Shown here: positions 16,440-25,729 of the stretch, piece by piece
Layout: every line of letters begins with the position of its first letter
Numbering within the stretch: the first letter of the stretch is position 1
From: Pseudoselenomonas ruminantium
GTDB taxonomy: Bacteria > Bacillota > Negativicutes > Selenomonadales > Selenomonadaceae
Direction of reading: 5' to 3'
Assembly: GCA_902781305.1 (NCBI GenBank)
Contig: CACZIV010000007.1
Coordinates: 1 to 64,000 of the forward strand
DNA: 64,000 nucleotides
The notes under the pieces: generated by a model
What the model was told of the DNA's origin: nothing
Seen by the model: the letters and a program-made list of their open reading frames with translations, nothing else
Databases searched by the model: none
Translations under genes and position numbers: made by a program

Positions 16440-17939
16440 TTAATTTTTCCTATGCGGGAAAAACTCGTTCAGCACCTGCTCGTCCTGCGGTTTGCCCAAA
16501 TAAGTGCCAAGCAGGAAGAACAGCAGCGAGGCGGTAATGCCAATGGTAATCTGATGCAGGCCCATGACCTTGAAGCCCATCCCCTGCGTCAGGCAGTAGA
16601 CCACTGTACCGCCGCCCATGGAGAGGATTGCTCCGAGCTTATTGGCCCGCCGCCAGAAAAGACCGAGCAGCAACATCCAGAAGAACGCCGTTTCCAAACC
16701 GCCAAAGGCAAACATATTGATAATCCAGATAAGGCTTGGCGGGGTCAGCGCAATGATGAAGACCACCACACCGATAACGGCCGTGGCCAGCATGGAGAGC
16801 AGGCGCAGCTGTTTCGTGCCCGGCTCCTTGCCTTTTTTATGCTGCTGATGTAAGTATACGTCCTTGATAATGGCCGAAGATGCGACAATGAGCAGCCCCG
16901 AAATCGTGGAAATGGACGCCGCCAAGGGACCGATAATCGCCAAACCGACCAAAGCCGGCGGCATAACCGTGACGATGGTCTTCGGAATGATATTGTCCAC
17001 GCCGCCATAGGAGGCCAAGTCGCCTGTCAGCACGCCATGGGCCAAAATACCGGTAAAATTGATGCCGATATTCATAAAGCCCACGACCACAGTGCCAATA
17101 AGCATAGCTTTGTGCAGGCTGGCGGTATCCTTGTAGCTGATACCGCGCACCACCGACTGCGGCAGAGCAATCGTACAGATACCCACCAGAATCCACTGGG
17201 TCAGGTAAAGACCAGCCGGCATATGGCCGCCAGAGAACGGCTCAAACATTTCCGGATGATTCAGGTGGAGATTGGCCATCAAATTGCTGTAACCGCCGCC
17301 GGCCAGCAGCACATGATAGAGAAGCAGGACAATGCCCACCATCATAATCAGCGCACAGCAGGTATCGGTGAGCGCTACGGCCCGGAAACCGCCCACGGTG
17401 GTATAGACCACAACGGCCAACCCAAAGAGCAGCAGTCCCATTTCATAACTATAGCCCGTCACAGCCGCAAACAGTTTAGCCCCGCCCACGAACTGCGCCG
17501 TCATGGTCGCACAGAAGAACAGTACAATAATAAACGCCGCCAAGCTTGCCAGCCCATCGGACTGGAAGCGTTCCCGGATGATATCCACCACCGTTACGGC
17601 ATCGAATTTACGGGACAGCAAAGCCACGCGCTTGCCAAAAATGCCCAGCACGAGGAAGATGGCCGTAACCTGCACCACCGCCATATAAATCCAGCCGAAA
17701 CCAATCTGCCAGGCCATCCCCGGCCCGCCGACAAAGGAACTCACCGAACTGTAGGTCGCAACCGTGGTCATGGCCAGCACAAAGCCACCCAAATCATGGT
17801 TGCCGATAAAATACTGCTGCACAAAATTCCTGCCAAAACCACGCGCCTGCACCTGCCGCACATAAAAGCCAATGCCAATCATCACGGCCATAAAGATAAG
17901 CAGGGGCAAAAGTGCCGCCAGATTGCCGCCATTACTCAT
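16440..17939 (-). CDS. panF: Sodium/pantothenate symporter
   Basis: A 499-residue sodium:solute symporter (SSS family) with about 13 helices that imports pantothenate for coenzyme A synthesis. The N-terminal YFIGNHDLGGFVLAMTTVAT segment, the SSVSSFVGGPGMAW stretch and the GPLAASISTISGLL motif are typical of PanF. The small YhdT protein is encoded just upstream with an 8-base overlap, the pairing also found in Enterobacteria. Confidence 0.92.
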   Translation of the reverse strand: MSNGGNLAALLPLLIFMAVMIGIGFYVRQVQARGFGRNFVQQYFIGNHDLGGFVLAMTTVATYSSVSSFVGGPGMAWQIGFGWIYMAVVQVTAIFLVLGIFGKRVALLSRKFDAVTVVDIIRERFQSDGLASLAAFIIVLFFCATMTAQFVGGAKLFAAVTGYSYEMGLLLFGLAVVVYTTVGGFRAVALTDTCCALIMMVGIVLLLYHVLLAGGGYSNLMANLHLNHPEMFEPFSGGHMPAGLYLTQWILVGICTIALPQSVVRGISYKDTASLHKAMLIGTVVVGFMNIGINFTGILAHGVLTGDLASYGGVDNIIPKTIVTVMPPALVGLAIIGPLAASISTISGLLIVASSAIIKDVYLHQQHKKGKEPGTKQLRLLSMLATAVIGVVVFIIALTPPSLIWIINMFAFGGLETAFFWMLLLGLFWRRANKLGAILSMGGGTVVYCLTQGMGFKVMGLHQITIGITASLLFFLLGTYLGKPQDEQVLNEFFPHRKN

Positions 17940-18195
17940 GTTCCTCAGCCCCCTTTTCTTCGTCCAGGGGCATATCCCGGAACACGAATTTCAACAGAAG
18001 TTTCACCAGCACAATGGCAAACAGCCACACGCCGATACTGGACGTAACCGCCCATAACGGCAGGCCAAAAATCTCCATCTCCACATCGGCCAGGCCAAAA
18101 CCTGCCCAGCACCAAAACAAAATAAGTACCAGCAGTGCCAGCCCCGTATACGCGGCTTCCCGGCGAATCTGCTGATACTTTTCCCAATCGGTCAT
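17932..18195 (-). CDS. yhdT: YhdT family (DUF997) small membrane protein
   Basis: An 87-residue protein with two membrane helices (about 17-37 and 46-68), beginning MTDWEKYQQIRREA. DUF997 proteins are encoded next to panF and presumably assist it; the mechanism is not known. The start chosen is ATG 18195, 8 bases after AGGAGA. A longer reading lacks a site and has basic, non-homologous residues. It overlaps panF by 8 bases. Confidence 0.85.
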   Translation of the reverse strand: MTDWEKYQQIRREAAYTGLALLVLILFWCWAGFGLADVEMEIFGLPLWAVTSSIGVWLFAIVLVKLLLKFVFRDMPLDEEKGAEEHE

Positions 18196-18354
18196 AAATG
18201 AATTCTCCTTTCGTACAGTTGCGCCCTGAATTTTTTGCAGCGCATACCGTCGCTCTCTAGTGTACCGCAAAATGAATCTGCAGGCAAATCGAGCAGGAAA
18301 TTTTCTCATAAAAAGCGAAAAATACCAATAAATGAACAGAAGGAGGATGCTTAC

Positions 18355-18912
18355 ATGAAACGTATAACCATTTTATTGACCTTATGCCTTTGGAGTATCG
18401 CTGCCCTGGCTGCAGCTGCCGGCTCCATCACCGGAAATGTCTATCCGCCCAATACCGAACGCGGGATGCATGTTGCCACGGGGGAAGCGGGGGCCGGCGT
18501 AATGTGGAACATGACCGCTCCCCCCAATCGCAAAAACACGGAACGGGCCGAAATATGGCTTATCGAGCGGGGCATTAATTTCGTCGCGCTCCCCTATGCC
18601 TCCGTACAAAAATGGTATCAGGAAAAGATTGTTCCGCCCAATCAGCCGATTTACCATGCAATTGCCGACGAAAAGGGGCAATTTGCCTTCAAGGATGTTC
18701 CCGCTGCCGATTACTATGTGGTCATCCTGGACCCTAACGGTCATGAAATTACCCAAAACCTCAGCGAAAAAATGGCCCGCGATGAATTTTTGAAAAAACT
18801 GCCTCAGGTTGATGAATTTGAACTGTTCATGGTGGGAATGCGCACCTGCATGGTACAAAAAATCACCTTGAAAAACGGCCAAAACATCAAAATCCGTCCG
18901 GGATTTCTTTAA
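18355..18912 (+). CDS. Secreted protein of unknown function (185 residues)
   Basis: A signal peptide (MKRITILLTLCLWSIAALAAAA) precedes a soluble domain of about 160 residues. The segment DEKGQFAFKDVPAADYYVVI resembles a carboxypeptidase-regulatory-like (transthyretin-type) beta-sandwich, but I cannot assign a family with certainty. The start is ATG 18355 behind AGGAGG. A carbonic anhydrase gene follows 21 bases later, so the two are probably cotranscribed. Confidence 0.75.
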   Translation: MKRITILLTLCLWSIAALAAAAGSITGNVYPPNTERGMHVATGEAGAGVMWNMTAPPNRKNTERAEIWLIERGINFVALPYASVQKWYQEKIVPPNQPIYHAIADEKGQFAFKDVPAADYYVVILDPNGHEITQNLSEKMARDEFLKKLPQVDEFELFMVGMRTCMVQKITLKNGQNIKIRPGFL

Positions 18913-18933
18913 GCCATAAAGGGAGGGTTCATT

Positions 18934-19500
18934 ATGTCAATTTTGGATGATATGCTATCTGCCAACGCCGAATTCTGTGCCCATCCGCCAGCAGATTACA
19001 CGCAGGAAGACCAGAAAAAAAGCAAGCTGCCGCAAAAACAGGTAGCCATCATTACCTGCATGGATACACGGCTGGTAAACTTTTTGGAGCCAGCCTTGGG
19101 CATTGGCCGCGGCGAAGCCAAGGTAATAAAAACCGCCGGCAACGGCGTTACCGGCGTGTTTGATGGCACCATCAGGAGCCTTTTGGTCTGTATCTACGAA
19201 TTAGGCGTCAAGGAAATCATCGTTATCGGCCACCACGAATGCGGCATGGCCCATACCACCTCCGAAGGCCTGATACAATCCATGCTGGAACGCGGCATTT
19301 CCAAAGAAGCCATTCATATGGTCAAGAAGGAATTACAGGAATGGGCCGACGAATTCCATCATCCGGAACAGAATGTCCGCGATACCGTGGAATACATCCG
19401 CCTGAATCCCCTCATTCCTGATGATGTTCCCATCCACGGCCTGATTTTCCATCCACGCACAGGCAAGATTGATGTGGTGGAAAACGGCTACGACAAATAA
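18934..19500 (+). CDS. Beta-class carbonic anhydrase
   Basis: Zinc enzyme interconverting CO2 and bicarbonate (188 residues). Zinc ligands Cys42 (TCMDTR, with the Asp44/Arg46 dyad), His100 and Cys103 (GHHECG) are all present. Length fits the short beta-carbonic anhydrases of Firmicutes. The stop is one base from the convergent fbp stop, with no terminator between them. Confidence 0.93.
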   Translation: MSILDDMLSANAEFCAHPPADYTQEDQKKSKLPQKQVAIITCMDTRLVNFLEPALGIGRGEAKVIKTAGNGVTGVFDGTIRSLLVCIYELGVKEIIVIGHHECGMAHTTSEGLIQSMLERGISKEAIHMVKKELQEWADEFHHPEQNVRDTVEYIRLNPLIPDDVPIHGLIFHPRTGKIDVVENGYDK

Positions 19501-19501
19501 A

Positions 19502-21415
19502 TTACTCCTGCGGCTTAATCAGCCCGTTCTGATAAGCCAGCAGCAGATTATACAAATCGGTAATCTCGTCCTGTATAATCTTTCCTTCATCCGTATCCCC
19601 GAGTGTCGTTCTGCAGGCCTGCAGTTCCACGGTTTCCGATACGGACTCAATATCCTGATTCTCGCGCAAAGCCTCGCGGACATCGGCAATCTTCTGATGC
19701 TGCAGCAGGCGCAGACCGCGGGAATTGGAAATCAGCGTATAACCGGATATGCCGGTCTTGCTATGATAGGCCTTACAGAAACCTCCGTCAATGATAATGG
19801 CTTTACCGCCAGCTTTGACGGGGGTTTCGCCTTTTTTGACCTTGACGGGCACATGGCCGTTGATGATATGCCCGCGCTCGGGGTCAAGGCCAAATTCCTG
19901 CAGCACCATCGCACAAGTTTCTTCCTGGTTGATGTACTTGAAATACGGGTCAGAAGGCTCTTTCCAGGTGGATTCATCGGCGATAAAGGCCCGCTCAAAA
20001 GTCTTGAACTCCCGCCCCGAAACCGGCGAGAGCCGCCCGCACCATAAAAAGTACATAAAGTCCACCGTCTCCGGCTTGCGATAGAGATACGCCTCCCGGG
20101 CGATTCTATCGCAATGGTCAAACCATGACCGGCCTTTGAACTCCTGTCCATCATAGGACACAGAGCGCATACTGCCATCTTCATTTAAGAGCACACAGCC
20201 ATGGAACAGCAGATTGCCATTATAACGGGTATAGATACTGCCCTTTTGGTAAAGGTAATCCACATGACGCTGCAGCACAGCGCTTTCCACAAAATACGAT
20301 TTGAGGTCGGCAATAATCGCCGCTTCCTTCTCCGTAAGCTGGTACAGGTCGCCACAATCCTCATCAATGGTGGGGAAGTATGCGCTCTCCAGCTCATAGC
20401 GCTTGCCATCGCCGAGCACTGCATGCGAGGAACGGAAGTCAATCTTATCGAGCAGCAGACGGCTTTCCATTTGATATTCCGGGTGACGGCGAATAAGCTG
20501 GCCTTCCAGCTTGAACATCATCATGGTTATGGCCTTTTCCGCAGCCTTGACCGGATTGGCGTCCGGATAACTGCGGGAGGCAAAGGTCGTCAGCGGCCGC
20601 AAGCTGATGCCATAGCCCCGCTCCAACACGTCCGTATTATTATAGCGCAGACTGTTGCGCACCACAGCGGCAATGCAGGTTTCATTTCCCAGGGCCGCCC
20701 CCATCCAGAGTACATCGTGATTGCCCCATTGAATATCCACTGAAGGGTGCTTCATCAGGAGATTCAAAATCGCATCCGGGCGGTTGCCACGGTCAAAAAA
20801 ATCCCCCACGATATGCAGCCTGTCCACCGCCAGCCGCTTAATCAGCACCGTAAACGCCTCGATAAAATCCGCACCGCTGTCAATCTGGACGATGGTATTG
20901 AGGAGCCGCTGATGGTAAACGAACTGGGCCGTATCGGCCTCCGGCCGGGTATTCATGAGCTCCACAATCACGGCTTCATAACGCTTGGGCACAAACCCAC
21001 GCACCTTGGATGCCGGATATTTGTAGCTCATCAGTTTGGATAGTTCCAAAAGCTGCGAGAGATTTTTCCGATACCAGGCCGGCGTATTCTTGTGGTCTTG
21101 CGTTATCTGCTCAATCTTTTCCTTGGGATAGTAAATCAGCGTGCAGAATTCTGCCTTTTCTTCCGCAGACAACCGCTCCCCAAAGACATAGTCGACCTTC
21201 TCCCGGATAACCCCGGAACAGTTGTTGAGAATATGGAAAAACGATGCATACTCCCCATGCAAATCACTCATGAAGTGCTCAATCCCCTTGGGCAGCGACA
21301 ACCTTGACTGCAAATAAATCAGCTGTTCATAAACCGCTTCCTTGGTGGGATATTTTTCTGCCAGCAGACGCATAACTTTGTTGGGCCTGCCCTTTACCGC
21401 TATACCGCGTGCCAT
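19502..21415 (-). CDS. fbp: Fructose-1,6-bisphosphatase, class III
   Basis: Gluconeogenic phosphatase of the Firmicutes-specific class III (637 residues, full length). Metallophosphoesterase motifs are visible: SDLHGEY, GDFFDRG and QWGNHDVLWMG, then NGHVPVK toward the C terminus. The start chosen is ATG 21415, five bases after GGGGGTGG, rather than a GTG three codons upstream. The downstream end abuts the carbonic anhydrase gene. Confidence 0.95.
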   Translation of the reverse strand: MARGIAVKGRPNKVMRLLAEKYPTKEAVYEQLIYLQSRLSLPKGIEHFMSDLHGEYASFFHILNNCSGVIREKVDYVFGERLSAEEKAEFCTLIYYPKEKIEQITQDHKNTPAWYRKNLSQLLELSKLMSYKYPASKVRGFVPKRYEAVIVELMNTRPEADTAQFVYHQRLLNTIVQIDSGADFIEAFTVLIKRLAVDRLHIVGDFFDRGNRPDAILNLLMKHPSVDIQWGNHDVLWMGAALGNETCIAAVVRNSLRYNNTDVLERGYGISLRPLTTFASRSYPDANPVKAAEKAITMMMFKLEGQLIRRHPEYQMESRLLLDKIDFRSSHAVLGDGKRYELESAYFPTIDEDCGDLYQLTEKEAAIIADLKSYFVESAVLQRHVDYLYQKGSIYTRYNGNLLFHGCVLLNEDGSMRSVSYDGQEFKGRSWFDHCDRIAREAYLYRKPETVDFMYFLWCGRLSPVSGREFKTFERAFIADESTWKEPSDPYFKYINQEETCAMVLQEFGLDPERGHIINGHVPVKVKKGETPVKAGGKAIIIDGGFCKAYHSKTGISGYTLISNSRGLRLLQHQKIADVREALRENQDIESVSETVELQACRTTLGDTDEGKIIQDEITDLYNLLLAYQNGLIKPQE

Positions 21416-21454
21416 TCTGACCACCCCCGCGCCATCATTCTTATTGATTTGTTA

Positions 21455-21895
21455 TTATTTTACCATAACTTGTGCGTGAATGATATATGTGAGAATCACC
21501 ACCGCCATGGAAAACAGATATTCCGTCACCGAACCTACCGTAAACAGCTTTATGCCCACCTTCTGCCAGGGCAAAAACAGCGGAACCTTACCGCAAAATG
21601 CGTCCTCGACGATATGCAGCAGGGCACCGATACAGATAAACGTTGCTCCGCGTTCCACATCCGCCCCCTGCGGCAGCAATCCCATCTGCATGATGGCCAG
21701 GATGGCGATATAGATAACCGGCCAATGCGACCAGCCGCGATGCCGCGCCCGCCAGCTCCAATAATTTGCTCCGGGCTTTCCTTCTACTTTATCGGGAAAA
21801 ATCGCCCCCGCCATGGAAAAGGCCGTGGCGAGAAAATCTCCCGTAGCGCCGTATACGATAACACCGGTGACAATTTCGTGATTAACCCATTTCAT
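21455..21895 (-). CDS. YdjM/DUF457-like membrane-bound metal-dependent hydrolase
   Basis: A 146-residue membrane protein with the family pattern: NHEIVTG at the N terminus, GAIFPDKVEG, RHRGWSHWP and LLHIVEDAFC (histidine/aspartate clusters between helices). These resemble the LexA-regulated YdjM group of phospholipase-like membrane proteins; the substrate is unknown. It lies 39 bases upstream of fbp on the same strand, and its start is divergent from the next gene. Confidence 0.75.
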   Translation of the reverse strand: MKWVNHEIVTGVIVYGATGDFLATAFSMAGAIFPDKVEGKPGANYWSWRARHRGWSHWPVIYIAILAIMQMGLLPQGADVERGATFICIGALLHIVEDAFCGKVPLFLPWQKVGIKLFTVGSVTEYLFSMAVVILTYIIHAQVMVK

Positions 21896-21989
21896 TACGT
21901 TGTTTTAACTCCTTAAACTGACTTTGTTTCCTAGACTTATTTTAGCATATCGAGTATAATTAGGGTACTTAGATGAACGGAGCGATATA

Positions 21990-23087
21990 ATGGACGATTA
22001 TACCTGGCAACGGCGGATGCGTGCCCGGCGCACACAGGAACGGCGGCGGCTGTCATTGGTCTTTTTGCTTGTGGCCGCTTTGATTGGTGCAGTGGTATGG
22101 TATTTCTTTTTCTTTATCCGCACCCCGGAATATGCCTTAGAGCAGATTCAGACCGCCATTGCGGAACGTGACGGCGAAAAATTCAACCGCTATGTGAATG
22201 CGGAACTGCTTTCCTCCCGCGCTTATGACGATTTAACGGTGGATTTATTCGCCTACGATTCGGAGCTTACCCCCAAGACCCGCGCCATGTTTGAAAAATT
22301 CTACATCATGATTAAACCACAGCTGGCTGAGGGCCTCGAAGATGCAGCTCTCAACCGGATAACCGCGGGCAGTTGGAATCTGCCGGAAGGTACGGACATC
22401 CTGAAAGGACGACAGCTCGGTATCGACTTTGAGCGCTTTTTGGAGCGCAGTCAGGTGCGCAACACCACGTTGGTCAAGGTGGGCAAGGTCGAACACAATG
22501 GTCATAGTGCCACAGCTGACGTCGAAATCATGGAGGAATACACCCAGACCCCCTTCACCCTGCAGCTGGCTATGGAACAGGCAGAGGACGGTCATTGGCA
22601 GGTCGCCTACATCAAGAATTACAAAGCCTATCTCGATAAGATTGCCCCCTTGCAGAACCAGGACATTGCGGATTACATCGCCGCTACCAAGGACATTGTC
22701 AGCGACAGCAACGAGCGCTTTGAAGTCTTCCAGTCCCGGTTCAAACGACTCAACAGCTCCAAGAGCGGCCATCTGACCAAGCAGCAGAAAGTAAATATCG
22801 CCGCCCTGATTGAGGACGATATCATTCCGAGCCTGCAGGACCGGCAGAATAAGCTGGATGCGGTAGAAGTCCCTGCCGGAGCGCAATATTTAGCCCGCCA
22901 GCGCCAGCAGTCCACGGAAACGTCTATCAAGGCCTGGCAGCATTACATCAAAGGCCTGCGTGAAGACAGCCCAGCTGAATTTGCCACTGCCGAAACCCTG
23001 CACAAGCAGGAATTGGCCATTGACCTGCGCGTACAGGACATCATCCGGCATACGGCCATCAGCAAAAACATCCCCAACCTGCCTTAA
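21990..23087 (+). CDS. Membrane-anchored protein of unknown function (DUF2939-like)
   Basis: 365 residues: a basic cytoplasmic start (RRMRARRTQERRR), one membrane helix (about 22-42), then an extracytoplasmic domain. The segment RTPEYALEQIQTAIAERDGEKFNRYV resembles the start of DUF2939 and related NTF2-like envelope domains. The rest is helical and charged. It has its own site GGAGCG and no operon partner. Confidence 0.7.
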   Translation: MDDYTWQRRMRARRTQERRRLSLVFLLVAALIGAVVWYFFFFIRTPEYALEQIQTAIAERDGEKFNRYVNAELLSSRAYDDLTVDLFAYDSELTPKTRAMFEKFYIMIKPQLAEGLEDAALNRITAGSWNLPEGTDILKGRQLGIDFERFLERSQVRNTTLVKVGKVEHNGHSATADVEIMEEYTQTPFTLQLAMEQAEDGHWQVAYIKNYKAYLDKIAPLQNQDIADYIAATKDIVSDSNERFEVFQSRFKRLNSSKSGHLTKQQKVNIAALIEDDIIPSLQDRQNKLDAVEVPAGAQYLARQRQQSTETSIKAWQHYIKGLREDSPAEFATAETLHKQELAIDLRVQDIIRHTAISKNIPNLP

Positions 23088-23109
23088 ACGCTGTGCGGTA
23101 TAGTTTTCC

Positions 23110-23137
23110 TTGACTTATTTCCGTTTCGTAGTAAAAT
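23110..23137 (+). promoter_or_regulatory. Probable crr promoter
   Basis: TTGACT (23110-23115), 16-base spacer, TAAAAT (23132-23137), about 90 bases before the crr start. The leader in between is AT-rich with no clear fold. Confidence 0.5.
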
Positions 23138-23228
23138 GAAAATATAAAACTTGTTAGAAAATTCGCAAATACAATCAATTAACTTATAAACTATACAATT
23201 TCTGACTATAGAAAGGTGGCATGATAAT

Positions 23229-23714
23229 ATGTCTGCAACGAAATCACCATCTCAAGTAATTTTGGCCCCCTTCTCCGGCAAAACCGTTGAACTCGCTTCT
23301 GTTCCAGACCCGGTCTTTGCGGAAAAGCTCACGGGTGACGGTCTGGCCATTGAGCTTAACAGCGATACGGTATTAGCTCCCTGTGACGGCGTGATTTCCC
23401 TGTTCTTCGACACCAAACATGCCTTTGCCATTACCACTGATGATGGTATTCAGATTCTTGTTCATGTGGGTCTCGACAGCATTATCCTGAACGGTGAGGG
23501 AATTACCGCCTTGAAGGAATCCGGCGACCGGGTAACCGCCGGCACGCCCATTCTCAAGATTGACATGGACATTTTTGAGAAAAACTCCATCAACATGATT
23601 TCGCCTGTTCTGGTTGTCAATTATGACAAAGTAACGGAACTTACGCCCTGTCGTCCCGGCTGTGATGTTGCCGCTGGCAGTGATGAGGTTCTGCAATACG
23701 CAATAGCGATATAA
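23229..23714 (+). CDS. crr: PTS glucose-type EIIA (Crr)
   Basis: A free 161-residue EIIA-Glc-type phosphocarrier. Active histidines are His64 (DTKHAFA) and His79 (LVHVGLD), equivalent to E. coli His75 and His90. It accepts phosphate from HPr and passes it to EIIB domains; in Enterobacteria it also regulates, but that role is not shown here. It is monocistronic with its own terminator and far from any EIIBC, so it probably serves permeases elsewhere. Confidence 0.93.
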   Translation: MSATKSPSQVILAPFSGKTVELASVPDPVFAEKLTGDGLAIELNSDTVLAPCDGVISLFFDTKHAFAITTDDGIQILVHVGLDSIILNGEGITALKESGDRVTAGTPILKIDMDIFEKNSINMISPVLVVNYDKVTELTPCRPGCDVAAGSDEVLQYAIAI

Positions 23715-23722
23715 GCAAAAGA

Positions 23723-23745
23723 GCCGCCCTTGAGGGCGGCCTTTT
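23723..23745 (+). terminator. Terminator of crr
   Basis: GCCGCCC (23723-23729) and GGGCGGC (23734-23740) form a stem with a short loop, followed by CTTTTC. Confidence 0.85.
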
Positions 23746-23765
23746 CATTTGTCTGTCTTTGCCTG

Positions 23766-25061
23766 TCATTGCTGCAAATAGCTGTTGATTTCCTTTTGCA
23801 CCTGATTCAGGGCACTGCCTATCGACAGCCCTTCCTGCACAATGTGCTGCAGTTTATGGTCAGCCAGATTCATCGCTTCCTGATAGCGGGAAAATTTGGG
23901 TTCGGTAATCGAATCATCCATGACCTGACTGACGATTTGCAGATTCATTTCTTCGCTGCCGGGAGTCGAGGCGGTAAAAAGTGCTTGCGCCCGCGGGGAT
24001 TCCACCACATCGCGGCGAGCAGGCACGCCTTGCGTCTTCGTGAGCAGCGATTCCTGAATCGCCGGGTCATAACAAATGGTCTTCAAGAGTTCCCAGGACA
24101 AGCGCGGCTCGCTTGTCCTGGCACTAATCCCCATAATCATAACCTGCATAATTGAAGAATTATGTCCGGAAGGTCCCGCCGGCAGCTTAATGCAGTCCCA
24201 TTCAAAGGAACTGTATTTTTTTATGCGCCAGGGATAGGGCTTGTAGGTGCGGTATTCAGCAAACGTAAACGGTCGGAACGCAACCTTTCCCATATCAAAA
24301 TCCTTGGCCGTTACCTCCTGCCCCTGATTGACGGCATGCAGTTCAGCCATAAACCGCATGACTTCCTCCATATTTTGCGTGGTAAAATTCGCATTCTTGC
24401 CATCGTCCGAAAAGATTTTTACCTCATTCGTCAATGCGGCTTTACGCCAGTTATAGTCATAAACGCCGAACTGGTCCAGACGGCCATCACCATCCGTATC
24501 ACGGGTTACGGCCTGGCAAATGCGCAAGAAATCCTGCCATGTCCAGTCATTGCGCGGAATGGCAATGCCCTCTTTCGCTAATAGCGTTTTATTCACAAAC
24601 ATCAAGGTCGGCACTGCCCCCACAGGCAGGGCATAGCTGTCGCCCTGCCAGCGCCCATAATCCAGCGCCATCGGATAAAAAACGCCCGGGTCGAAATCGG
24701 CATCCATGTTCATCGACCGCTCCAAGGGTGCCAATGCGCCCATTGAGGCATATAAGGCAAAGTCCGTCCCCGGCACGACAAAAACATCCGGCTCGTCACC
24801 ATTCAGCAGGCGTTCGGCCAGCCATTCCGAATAGTCCTCCTTGCGTATGCCGCTGACGTATTTGACCTTCACACCGGGATGTTCTGCCTCAAAGCGCTTG
24901 ATGGCCGCCTCCATCAAGGCATAGGGTTCCCCCTCCGGCACATTCCAGTTGCTGCCGGCAAACAGGCCCACCGTGAGCACTTTCGGACGCGTCAGATACC
25001 AGCCCAAAAAACAAGTCAGGAACACCAAAAAAGCCAGATAAAGAGCAAAACCACGCTTCAC
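23766..25061 (-). CDS. Membrane-anchored extracellular sugar-binding protein (family 1)
   Basis: A 431-residue solute-binding protein resembling the sugar ABC binders of cluster 1 (UgpB/MalE-like; FEAEHPGVKVKYVSGIRKEDYSEWL near the start, DGDGRLDQFGVYDYNWR in the middle). The N terminus is a hydrophobic helix (about 5-23) without a clear signal-peptidase site or lipobox, so it probably stays anchored. It begins at GTG 25061, overlapping the response regulator stop by 4 bases, and is the last of four coupled genes that include no permease or ATPase. A sensory accessory role is inferred. Confidence 0.85.
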   Translation of the reverse strand: MKRGFALYLAFLVFLTCFLGWYLTRPKVLTVGLFAGSNWNVPEGEPYALMEAAIKRFEAEHPGVKVKYVSGIRKEDYSEWLAERLLNGDEPDVFVVPGTDFALYASMGALAPLERSMNMDADFDPGVFYPMALDYGRWQGDSYALPVGAVPTLMFVNKTLLAKEGIAIPRNDWTWQDFLRICQAVTRDTDGDGRLDQFGVYDYNWRKAALTNEVKIFSDDGKNANFTTQNMEEVMRFMAELHAVNQGQEVTAKDFDMGKVAFRPFTFAEYRTYKPYPWRIKKYSSFEWDCIKLPAGPSGHNSSIMQVMIMGISARTSEPRLSWELLKTICYDPAIQESLLTKTQGVPARRDVVESPRAQALFTASTPGSEEMNLQIVSQVMDDSITEPKFSRYQEAMNLADHKLQHIVQEGLSIGSALNQVQKEINSYLQQ

Positions 25062-25729
25062 GATACATCCACCTCAGCAGCCGCCAAGCCCGTCTGCACA
25101 GCCCAAATCGCCAGCTGCGTACGGTCACGCAGCCCTAGTTTGGACAGCGTGCTGGACATGCTGTTGCGCACCGTCCCCTCCGACAGCCGCAAGCGCTCGG
25201 CGATTTCCTTATTGGACAGTCCATGACCTACCAAATGCGCAATATTGCGTTCCGTACGGCTAAGCCCCTCAGCAATCGGCCCAGTCTCCACAGCGCTGTT
25301 TCCCTGCGCCATCTGGTTGAAGAATTTCACCACTTTGGCCACAATACCGGGGTTAATCATCGCACCGCCGGATACTACCGTCCGAATAGCTCCCGTAAGT
25401 TCCGGAACGGACACTCCTTTTAACAGATAGCCGCTGGCACCATATTTCAACGCATTAAATACATATTCATCATCATCAAAGGTGGTCAGAATGATGATTT
25501 TTACCGCAGGATAGAGCTGCTTGACTTCCCGCGTGGCCTCCACACCATCCAGTTCCGGCATGCGCACATCCATCAAAATGACATCCGGCTGGCCGCCTTT
25601 GAGCATATCCATCAAAATCTGCCCATTTTCTGCCACCCCAGTCACTTCGATATCCTCATTCTGATCCAGTACAATCTTCAAGCTTTCCCGGATGAGTTCC
25701 TGGTCATCGGCGATAACAACTTTTATCAT
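25058..25729 (-). CDS. Response regulator, NarL/LuxR family
   Basis: 223 residues: an N-terminal receiver domain (DDQELIRE acidic pair, phospho-acceptor Asp in VILMDVRMP near 53, Lys in GYLLKG near 104) and a C-terminal LuxR-type helix-turn-helix (LSNKEIAERLRLSEGTVRNSMSSTLSKL). The partner is the adjacent kinase, whose stop it overlaps by 4 bases (ATGA). It would activate transcription of unknown targets, probably sugar uptake genes. Confidence 0.93.
   Translation of the reverse strand: MIKVVIADDQELIRESLKIVLDQNEDIEVTGVAENGQILMDMLKGGQPDVILMDVRMPELDGVEATREVKQLYPAVKIIILTTFDDDEYVFNALKYGASGYLLKGVSVPELTGAIRTVVSGGAMINPGIVAKVVKFFNQMAQGNSAVETGPIAEGLSRTERNIAHLVGHGLSNKEIAERLRLSEGTVRNSMSSTLSKLGLRDRTQLAIWAVQTGLAAAEVDVS

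Noticed and set aside
17037..18047. 336-codon plus-strand open frame opposite panF
   Set aside because: Antisense of a membrane transporter gene; no domain or ribosome site.
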